A stretch of DNA of 64,000 bases from Haematococcus lacustris (Eukaryota; Chlorophyta; Chlorophyceae; Chlamydomonadales; Haematococcaceae): assembly GCA_030144725.1 (NCBI GenBank), contig JASKMD010000009.1, positions 3,487,015 through 3,551,014 of the forward strand, written 5' to 3'. This document shows positions 56,201 through 64,000 of this stretch, piece after piece. The position numbers were made by a program, and so were the translations under genes. The notes under the pieces are model-generated. The model searched no databases and was not told where the DNA came from. It saw only the letters and a list, made by a program, of their open reading frames with translations. The stretch's first letter is position 1, and every line of letters starts with the position of its first letter.

Positions 56201-58977
56201 GACCTTGCCCTCCTCTGTCAGTTCAAGCTGGTCAATGACGCCCACCAGCCATTGCCCCTGTGGAGCGCACAGTCCAGCACAGGTGGCCATGACTGCAGGG
56301 TCAGGCCTGGGGTGGCTGGGCTACTGGGGGCGCCTTGCTGGCTGCAGGGGTGGCTGCCGCTGGCTGCAGCTACAGGAGCTGAAGCACACTCCCCCTCCCC
56401 TAGGCCTAGCCACACCCAGCCTGGCTGGCAGCTGTGCACTCGCCCGTATCTTGGCGAACATGCGCAGCTCACGGGTCAAGCCCTCCAGGACCAGCTGCCG
56501 GATGGCCGCCACCGCGTTGAGCAGCTGCAGCGCCAGCTCGTCCTCCGCGCTGTCCACCTCAACGTCCACCTGGTCCACGATCACCTCACGCTCTGCACAG
56601 CACGCCCCAGAGGGTCAATAACTGGGGGCAGGGGCAGGGGTAGGGGTAGGGTAAGTAGACAAGTGACCCTTACCCACCCTAACCCTACCCCTACACAGAA
56701 AGCCAACCCTAACCCAATCCTGACCCACCACACGCCACAGCCACGCCACAGCCAGTCTATCAGGATGAGGCTGAGTATAGCAGCATTGCCGACAGGCAAC
56801 GCCAACAGGCCATGTCATGTTGATGGTGATGATGGTGACAACCCCACACCGCCACCACCACCATCACCTCGCCCTGGCACTGGGCCACAAGGGGGTCGCT
56901 CGGGAGCCTCACACACCTCACCCTACCTGGCCTAACCTAGCCCTGGCTGTGTGTTTAATCACGGGGCCAGGGCCAACAGGGCTCAGGTGTGGGCAAGGTG
57001 GAGGCTGGAGCAGCTGGAGCCTGGGCGTTGGGGACTCACTCAGAGGCTGAGCGGACCGTGGAGGCAAGGCTGGCGGCCCTCACCTAGCTGCTCGTGGATG
57101 TTACTGCCTTGTGTCATGCTGGCCGTGGCCGCCTTCCTGTGGCCCGTTGCTGTCTGGTAGGCAGTCTGCAGCGCACACCTGGCGTCAGGCAGGGCAGGCA
57201 GCAGGCAGCGCATGGCATGGCACTCTCCTGCTCCATGCCACCTGCCGGCACCCAGGCCAGCAGCAGCAGCGGCAGTCAGCCTTCAGGAGCACAGGAGCAG
57301 TGGAGCAACCAGCAGGACCTGCTACACCGCCAGCCCAGGAGGTAGCAGCTCCAGGTAGACCTGTGGCCCCGGCCCCAACACTCTCACAACTCAAAGGGAG
57401 GGTGGGCATGCTACAGGCGAGCACTATGTGAGCAGGCAGCAGCGTCAGTGGGCCAAGCCAGCAGCAGTGAAGCCTACTGGGATCCAGTGTAGGGCACAGG
57501 CCAGGCGTCAGCAGCCTGCTTCCACATGGGCTCAACTGGAGGGTGCGGAGCAGCAGCTGCAAGCAGGCGGCTGCAGGTACGGCACTACCCGCCACCATGA
57601 CCTGCCCCAGGCCCCCCTGGCCTAGAGATCCTGCCTGCTGCAGCACCAGATGGCCCCACCCAGGCCCATGCCCCCTCACCACTCTGCTGCTGTAAGGTCT
57701 GTCACGCTGAGGCTAAAGCCAGTGCGGGGCGTGCTTGCATCCTGCATCCGCGCCAACTCCAGCTTGAAGCCCAGCATGTCATACGCCTGGATACCCAGTG
57801 TGGGAGTAGGGGGGGGGGCAGGCACCTGGGGCACGGGGCACATGCCTGCGGGCAGCCAGGCAGGTGGGCAGGGGCTGGGCTGTGGCTCTGGGCTGCTGAC
57901 TACTGCTCACCACCTGTGTCCGCCTCAGGACTTGCCCCTGCTCCCAGTGGTGGCTGGGGGCAGGCAGACGGCACCTGCCTTCTTCCCCGTAGCCCAGCGC
58001 CACGCACCTGCTGCTGCCCCCTCATGCTGGCCGTGTGGCCCTGGACCTGGCTGCAAGTCAGTGGGTGTCGTCTGCGCCTCCCGGTTTCTGTGCGTGGGGA
58101 GCGTCTGACCCTTCTGGCACCATGAGGGCAGGCTCCTGCTGGCCACCACATTGCTGAGAGGTGCTGCGGCAGTGGCCAACTGCCATGGACCAGGGGTTGG
58201 GGCAGAGGCGGGCTGGTCGGCTGTGTGGTGGGTGGCACCAGGGTGTAGCACTGCTGCGCCTGCATTGCTGGCGTGGCTCACATGCGCATGCATAGTGCCA
58301 CGAGCTCCTGCAGCAGGGGTGCGAGCCCAGACGGGGAGGGTGGCTGGGAGGGGCCTGCACCTGCTGAGTTGCAAAGCTGGGTCTGGGGCTGGGGCAAAGC
58401 TGGGGCTGTAGCTTCTACTGCTTGGGGAGCTGCCTTCAGTGTGGTTAGCGTGCAGCGGCTGTATGATAAACTGCTGTACAGCTGTGGATCGTGTTTGCCT
58501 GCCAGCAGTGGCATGCGCCACGCTAGGGTGTAACACATCCCTCCAGCCAGTCGTATCACACATGTTCCCCAGTGCTTGGAGGTCAGTGCTGGCCGACTGG
58601 CCCTGGACAACTGTACCAATCGAGGAGCTGTCTGGGTTATGGCGTGGTCGCCGACTAAGCTCGCCGTCGAGTGTTTTTGTTGATGTGCATACACCTTGTG
58701 CCTGACGTAGCCTGATTGAGTCTTCATATTTGGCTAGGACACGTTGCAACGGCAGCGGGAGGTGCAGACGCGCCGTCGCGCAGGAGACGACAAGGGTACG
58801 CTGAGGCTCGTGTTGCATTGGCCGCTGCAGCTGGGTGCCGTTGACCAAGCCGGTAAGCGATAGCATTGTCTGCTGTCCAAGCTTTCGAATTTGACGGTAC
58901 AGGTCCCTGTGCGGTTTCGCTATTTGCGAAGCTGCTACTGCACCCTGGCGGATAAACGGCGCGGTGCGACAAATCAA
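53204..58977 (-). CDS. EXO5: Exonuclease V (EXO5/DEM1 family), 5' end uncertain
   Basis: Exons certain by phase and family match: 57680-57786, 57084-57178, 56444-56592, 56126-56257, 55755-55839, 54559-55097, 53735-53874, 53204-53369 (stop). Seen: FSLSVTDLTAAEWCALQTAY (the first Fe-S cysteine is in WC), ASMTQGSNIHEQLEREV, LLNAVAAIRQLVLEGLTREL, GVIDQLE and TETKTRRKK (PD-(D/E)xK core: Asp, then E-T-K), ARLQVCMYQVMYDSF (Q...Y motif), VGLDPQRPLGP, WLEERLEAALDLWQGRAEP, and KCKFCDFRPQC supplying the last three Fe-S cysteines. EXO5 is a 4Fe-4S single-strand DNA exonuclease of mitochondria, plastid or nucleus. Two introns are GC-AG (CGG|GCGAGT at 56443 and CAG|GCAAGG at 56125). The N-terminus is probably in an ORF from 58977 (MICRTAPFIRQGAVAAS..., organelle-leader-like), but its join to 57786 was not resolved. 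A long Pro/Ala/Ser insert lies in the 54559-55097 exon. Confidence 0.88.
54001..54415. repeat. 27-bp VNTR, about 15 copies, in EXO5 intron
   Basis: Near-identical tandem copies containing CCCTTGCATCACCCCAGTCA, lying in the intron between EXO5 exons 54559-55097 and 53735-53874. The period is a multiple of 3, so open frames appear on both strands (e.g. a 9-residue TPALASPQS repeat), but the array is intronic. Confidence 0.95.
55141..55338. repeat. (AGGTC)n pentanucleotide microsatellite, about 39 copies, in EXO5 intron
   Basis: Perfect CAGGT pentamers in the intron between EXO5 exons 55755-55839 and 54559-55097, starting about 43 bp from the acceptor at 55098. The perfect homogeneity suggests recent growth. 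Confidence 0.96.
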
Positions 58978-59632
58978 CCATTATGTGATGCTGCGGCGCT
59001 CAGCTGCAAATAATTGCATGCAATCAATGGTTTTGGGAGACATGGTGCAGCCCCTAACAATATCTAGTGACAGATTGCTAGCAGCACACCATGTCCTGAC
59101 AGTACATGGCCACGACGGGAGGACCGGGACATGTCGGGATGACTTTTGCTTCTATATACACATCTGGCCATGGTGGGAAAGTGACCCAAACGTGGGAACC
59201 CGGACCCAAACGTGGGAACCTGGGAATCAAAGTGTAGGGTACCCCCACACACACATCACCACCCATCTCACCATGCACTCCATGCCCCGTGGTGCCCCCG
59301 GGTGCGTTGGAAAGCTGCTTGCCGGCTCTGCACCATTGCGCTCGGGCACAGTGGGCTAGATGCTGCCCGGCGGGGAGTTGGGAGCGTGTGAAGCCATGTG
59401 CACTGACAAGGGGGGGGGTCACAAGTTGCCAAGGCTTGCCATGACGTGCCCCTCACCGCGTGCGGCCCAAGGGCTGCCAACAGAGTTGGTACCACTGCCA
59501 GCAGAGGTTGGTGTGGTGGTGGAGCCAGCCAACGGCCAGACACTGTAGGGACGTGCATGGGGTCATGTCATGCCACACCCCCCTCCTCATCATCCTACGA
59601 TCATACCGACCAGAATGGACCCCCTCTCATTA
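58978..59632. other. Upstream region of EXO5
   Basis: No recognisable gene. The phrase ACCCAAACGTGGGAACC(C/T)GG is tandemly duplicated near 59182-59224. The EXO5 promoter should be in the first few hundred bases. Confidence 0.4.
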
Positions 59633-59992
59633 GAACTGGGAAGTCAGTCTGGTCTGGGCTCGGCAGCTAGCTGCTAGGGATCATGATGAAGCCCATGCCC
59701 TACGTCAAACCTCCTTGGATGAGCTTTGGCACTTGGCTGACGCCCTACCTGATACCACCCCTGCCTTGTCCCTTTGTGATAGAGTGTGCCGCTATGTTGT
59801 AGGCGACTTCTGGTCTCAAGTGCAGGACTTTGTTGCTTTGCACACCATCCCCCACAAGTGGCAGGCTGGGCACTCCATTCCTCACAACCACCCTTTCATC
59901 TGCACCCATGGTGAGGGCCAAGCTAGGCACCTACGCACCCACCTACCTGAGACTGCTGCCATAGAGGACATGCTTCCTGCTGATTTGGACTG
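59633..59992 (+). pseudogene. ORF fragment of probable mobile-element origin
   Basis: An open frame of about 119 codons follows a TAG at 59630 and ends with TGA at 59990-59992. It has no in-frame ATG near its beginning. It reads WARQLAARDHDEAHALRQTS, LDELWHLADALPDTTPALSL, CDRVCRYVVGDFWSQVQDF, then a His-rich stretch (IPHKWQAGHSIPHNHPF). The composition is protein-like, unlike the low-complexity ORFs elsewhere, but I recognise no domain. About 280 bp downstream the sequence ends in CTGTAAGGCC followed by a pure TC run, as at the 3' end of some non-LTR retroelements. Confidence 0.3.
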
Positions 59993-60275
59993 ACCTTCAC
60001 CTAACCTATCTTAGCCTTGGGGGTAGTCTTCTTGTCTTGCTTCCCTTGTCTAGCTGGGCCTCCTAGTAGGCAGTGGTGGGGACGCTAAGGACGCCATTTA
60101 GAGCTTTGTGCCTTGTCCTTGCTGTTTGTCACCTAGTGTAGTCTGGGTAGCGTGTGGCAGCCTGACATTCGCTAGGCCTCCCCCTATTCTCCCTTTGTGC
60201 CCATGAGGGCTGCTTGCTCGGTGTGAGCGTTTTTGCCCCAGACAGTGTGACGGTGGCCCTACCACTGGTGCTGTA

Positions 60276-60278
60276 AGG

Positions 60279-60343
<65 letters not shown>
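60276..60343. repeat. (TC)n dinucleotide repeat running into the assembly gap
   Basis: More than 30 TC dinucleotides, ended by Ns; the true length is unknown. Confidence 0.95.
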
Positions 60344-60843
60344 NNNNNNNNNNNNNNNNNNNNNNNNNNNNNNNNNNNNNNNNNNNNNNNNNNNNNNNNN
60401 NNNNNNNNNNNNNNNNNNNNNNNNNNNNNNNNNNNNNNNNNNNNNNNNNNNNNNNNNNNNNNNNNNNNNNNNNNNNNNNNNNNNNNNNNNNNNNNNNNNN
60501 NNNNNNNNNNNNNNNNNNNNNNNNNNNNNNNNNNNNNNNNNNNNNNNNNNNNNNNNNNNNNNNNNNNNNNNNNNNNNNNNNNNNNNNNNNNNNNNNNNNN
60601 NNNNNNNNNNNNNNNNNNNNNNNNNNNNNNNNNNNNNNNNNNNNNNNNNNNNNNNNNNNNNNNNNNNNNNNNNNNNNNNNNNNNNNNNNNNNNNNNNNNN
60701 NNNNNNNNNNNNNNNNNNNNNNNNNNNNNNNNNNNNNNNNNNNNNNNNNNNNNNNNNNNNNNNNNNNNNNNNNNNNNNNNNNNNNNNNNNNNNNNNNNNN
60801 NNNNNNNNNNNNNNNNNNNNNNNNNNNNNNNNNNNNNNNNNNN
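60344..60843. other. Assembly gap (500 N)
   Basis: Exactly 500 Ns, a conventional placeholder, so the gap size is probably not measured. Translated X-runs across it carry no information. Confidence 0.98.
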
Positions 60844-60966
60844 CAGGGGCCAGGGGAAGCAGTGGGGGGGGTGGGGTGAGCGACCTGTCTGTACCCGTCT
60901 ACCCCCTGCCATGGCCACTGTCTTACCCCTGCCATGTCAGCAGCAGCAGCAGCTGCAGGCACTCAC

Positions 60967-62042
60967 AACAGCCACTGGTTGGTCACGGGGTTGAGGTACA
61001 GGAAGAAGTTTTTGGTGCAGCGGTCCTGGTTGTTGACGATGACCGCAGCCGCCATCACGGTTCACAACCTGGAGGTGAAGAGGGGGCAGGTTGGGGGGGG
61101 GGGGGCAGGGGCTCCGGGGGGGGGCAGGGGTGGTGTTCACTCTCATTCACGAGAGAAGGGGCGGCGCCAAGGGAGGGGGCAGGGACAGGAGGGGGGGGCA
61201 GGGGGTGGGTCGAGGTGCTGACGGGCCAAGGGCCAAGGGCCAAGGGTGGGTGGGTGGGTGGGTCGCAATCCAAGGGAAGCAAATGTTCGGTGTACCCCCT
61301 CCCTGTTCTCCGCTGCCATCCCCAGTTTTTGATAACTCGGTTGGCTCATCCGTTCCAACCACCCTCAACCGCTTGAACCGTTGAACCGCCTCCACCCTTT
61401 CACCTGTGGAATGTCCAGGGCGTCCACAACGAAGCGGGAGCGGGGTTGAGGGCCGCCGCCAGCCAGGCCCCAGACCAGCTTCCTGAGGTTGCCCCACTCC
61501 TCTGACCCCTGGTAGCCAAAGCTGATGCCCGTGATCTTGTTGCGCTGCCGCGACCCCAGGCCTCCAATGTTGGGGTTGCTGCAGCCAGGGCATGGGAAGG
61601 CTCTTGGGTCACACTGAAGTGTGAGTCTGATCAACCGTCATACGGGTCTGATCTGGTCAGTATCAGGGTCAGATCAGGGTCAAATCAGTGATTAGGTCAG
61701 GGTCAGATCAGTGATCAGATCAGCAATCAGATCAGCGATCAAATCAAGATCAGATCGGTGATCAGATCACTGATCAGATCAGTGATCAGATCAGTGATCA
61801 GATCAGGGTCACCCAGACCAACACTGGTCAGACTAGAGCCAGGCCAAGGCAGGGTACGAGATGGTCAGATCGGGGCCAAATCAGTAGCAGTGCCTAAACA
61901 GGCTCACTCACGTGTTCAGGTCGCGCGGGTAGTCGAGCTCATAGAAGGCGTGCATGTCCTTTTCAGGCAAGTCCCACCTCAGGTTGCTCAGCTCACCGTT
62001 CTCACTCTTAAACATGGGGCCACCCACTGGGATGTTGTTGCG
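60967..62042 (-). CDS. CotH-kinase-like protein, internal exons (partial, with a frameshift)
   Basis: Three exons: 61912-62042 (RNNIPVGGPMFKSENGELSN, then LRWDLPEKDMHAFYELDY), 61404-61578 (NPNIGGLGSRQRNKITGISF, LVWGLAGGG, FVVDALDIPQ) and 60967-61068. Joins are in phase. The last exon reads VVNR in the frame set by the splice, but the family-like part MAAAVIVNNQDRCTKNFFLY, LNPVTNQWLL is one base out of that frame. The NNQDxxxxNFFLYxxPxTxxW pattern is the C-terminal signature of CotH (spore-coat H) atypical kinases, including eukaryotic homologues. Upstream exons lie beyond the window behind the 23-bp minisatellite; downstream exons would lie in or past the gap. The single-base shift may be an assembly error near the gap or a real lesion. 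Confidence 0.6.
61640..61812. repeat. GATCAGATCAGTGATCA-type repeat in the CotH-like intron
   Basis: Irregular tandem copies of ATCAGTGATCAGATCAG and AGGGTCAGATCA. Many GATC sites are self-complementary, so the stretch can fold. Confidence 0.85.
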
Positions 62043-62067
62043 CTGCACAGTCAGTCCGCACCCCACA

Positions 62068-64000
62068 GCAGCAGCAGGTCAGGGCAGCAGCCAGCAGCCA
62101 GCAGCAGGTCAGGGGCAGCAGCAGCAGCAGGTCAGGGCAGCAGCAGCAGCAGGTCAGGGCAAGCAGCCAGCAGCCAGCAGCAGGTCAGGGCAGCAGCCAG
62201 CAGCAGCCAGCAGCAGGTCAGGGGCAAGCAGCAGCAGCAGGTCAGGGGCAGCAGCAGCAGCAGGTCAGGGCAGCAGCCCAGCAGCCAGCAGCAGGTCAGG
62301 GCAGCAGCCAGCAGCAGCCAGCAGCAGGTCAGGGCAAGCAGCCAGCAGCCAGCAGCAGGTCAGGGCAGCAGCCAGCAGCAGCCAGCAGCAGGTCAGGGCA
62401 AGCAGCCAGCAGCCAGCAGCAGGTCAGGGGCAGCAGCAGCAGCAGGTCAGGCGCAGCAGCAGCAGCAGGTCAGGGCAAGCAGCCAGCAGCCAGCAGCAGG
62501 TCAGGGCAGCAGCAGCAGCAGGTCAGGCAGCAGCAGGTCAGGGCAAGCAGGCCAGGGGCAGCCAGCAGCAGCAGGTCAGGGCAGCAGCCAGCAGCCAGCA
62601 GCAGGTCAGGGCAGCAGCAGCAGCAGGTCAGGGGCAGCAGCAGCAGCAGGTCAGGGGCAAGCAGCAGCAGCAGGTCAGGGGCAGCAGCAGCAGCAGGTCA
62701 GGGCAGCAGCCAGCAGCCAGCAGCAGGTCAGGGGCAGCAGCAGCAGCAGGTCAGGGGCAGCAGCAGCAGCAGGTCAGGGCAAGCAGCCAGCAGCCAGCAG
62801 CAGGTCAGGGCAGCAGCCAGCAGCAGCCAGCAGCAGGTCAGGGGCAAGCAGCAGCAGCAGGTCAGGGCAGCAGCAGCAGCAGGTCAGGGCAGCAGCCAGC
62901 AGCCAGCAGCAGGTCAGGGGCAGCAGCAGCAGCAGGTCAGGGGCAGCAGCAGCAGCAGGTCAGGGCAAGCAGCCAGCAGCCAGCAGCAGGTCAGGGCAGC
63001 CAGCAGCAGCCAGCAGCAGGTCAGGGGCAGCAGCAGCAGCAGGTCAGGGGCAGCAGCAGCAGCAGGTCAGGCGGCAGCAGCAGCAGCAGGTCAGGGGCAG
63101 CAGCAGCAGCAGGTCAGGGGCAGCAGCAGCAGCAGGTCAGGGCAGCAGCAGCAGCAGGTCAGGGGCAGCAGCAGCAGCAGGTCAGGGGCAGCAGCAGCAG
63201 CAGGTCAGGGGCAGCAGCAGCAGCAGGTCAGGGGCAGCAGCAGCAGCAGGTCAGGGGCAGCAGCAGCAGCAGGTCAGGGCAGCAGCAGCAGCAGGTCAGG
63301 GGCAGCAGCAGCAGCAGTCAGGGCAGCAGCAGCAGCAGGTCAGGGGCAGCAGCAGCAGCAGGTCAGGGGCAGCAGCAGCAGCAGGTCAGGGGCAGCAGCA
63401 GCAGCAGGTCAGGGGCAGCAGCAGCAGCAGTCAGGGCAGCAGCAGCAGCAGGTCAGGGCAGCAGCAGCAGCAGGTCAGGCAGCAGCAGCAGCAGGTCAGG
63501 GGCAGCAGCAGCAGCAGTCAGGGGCAGCAGCAGCAGCAGGTCAGGGGCAGCAGCAGCAGCAGGTCAGGGGCAGCAGCAGCAGCAGGTCAGGGGCAGCAGC
63601 AGCAGCAGGTCAGGGGCAGCAGCAGCAGGTCAGGGGCAGCAGCAGCAGCAGGTCAGGGGCAGCAGCAGCAGCAGGTCAGGGGCAGCAGCAGCAGCAGGTC
63701 AGGGGCAGCAGCAGCAGCAGGTCAGGGGCAGCAGCAGCAGCAGGTCAGGGGCAGCAGCAGCAGCAGGTCAGGGGCAGCAGCAGCAGCAGGTCAGGGGCAG
63801 CAGCAGCAGCAGGTCAGGGGCAGCAGCAGCAGCAGGTCAGGGGCAGCAGCAGCAGCAGGTCAGGGGCAGCAGCAGCAGCAGGTCAGGGGCAGCAGCAGCA
63901 GCAGGTCAGGGGCAGCAGCAGCAGCAGGTCAGGGGCAGCAGCAGCAGCAGGTCAGGGGCAGCAGCAGCAGCAGGTCAGGGGCAGCAGCAGCAGCAGGTCA
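62068..64000. repeat. 23-bp minisatellite (GGTCAGGGG + CAG repeats) to the window end
   Basis: More than 75 units of GGTCAGGGGCAGCAGCAGCA-type sequence. The left half (62068-63000) is a mixture with AGCCAGCAGCCAGCAGC inserts and variable period; the right half is an almost perfect 23-bp array. It follows the acceptor side of the CotH-like exon at 62042, so it is probably intronic. It runs off the window. Confidence 0.95.

Noticed and set aside
60129..60962. ORFs spanning the N gap with X and Arg-Glu runs
   Set aside because: They consist of Ns and translation of the TC repeat.
62068..64000. Possible CRISPR-like array
   Set aside because: The units are directly adjacent 23-bp repeats without unique spacers; it is a minisatellite in a eukaryotic genome.

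Overview
The window looks like nuclear DNA of a chlorophycean (volvocalean) green alga, perhaps a Haematococcus-type species. It is GC-rich, its genes are split by many short GT-AG introns (plus several GC-AG introns), and it is full of simple repeats and minisatellites. Two observations support the assignment: cytochrome c oxidase subunit III is encoded here in the nucleus with introns and a predicted presequence, as known for Chlamydomonas and Polytomella, and there are relics of Fanzor/TnpB-like elements, a family known from green algae. The species name is inference.

Layout, left to right. 1-1821 (+): 3' half of a CHID1-type GH18 chitinase-like gene. 2472-5497 (-): nuclear COX3. 6359-8764 (-): a CUE-DUF1771-Smr protein of the CID5/CID7 type. 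8783-9064 (-): a small one-TM protein whose stop lies 18 nt before the Smr-protein ATG (candidate bicistronic locus). 9255-10645, 11048-11770 and 13480-14812: three Fanzor-like relics, the third inside an intron of a NIMA-related (NEK) kinase gene at 12858-22434 (+). 23818-24647 (-): a four-exon gene for a small, probably organellar membrane protein of unknown function. 25047-25910 (+): mitochondrial ribosomal protein bL12m. 28366-45135 (-): Notchless (NLE1/Rsa4), a WD40 60S-assembly factor, whose fifth intron is about 10.4 kb and holds a 9.4-kb minisatellite. 45399-51640 (+): a SMYD4-like TPR-MYND-SET protein, divergent from NLE1. 51641-53203: intergenic, with interleaved inverted repeats and a 678-bp TIR transposon. 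53204-58977 (-): exonuclease V (EXO5). 58978-60343: probable mobile-element debris. 60344-60843: assembly gap of Ns. 60967-62042 (-): internal exons of a CotH-kinase-like gene, followed to the window end by a 23-bp minisatellite.

Most genes are unrelated housekeeping genes: respiration (COX3), mitochondrial translation (bL12m), cytosolic ribosome assembly (NLE1), mRNA-binding adaptor (Smr/CID), DNA processing (EXO5) and signalling (NEK). Exon borders were set by hand from protein-family similarity, splice dinucleotides and phase agreement. Nearly all junctions of COX3, NLE1, EXO5, bL12m, the SMYD4-like gene and the kinase domain agree in phase. First exons and low-complexity regions are the weak points.
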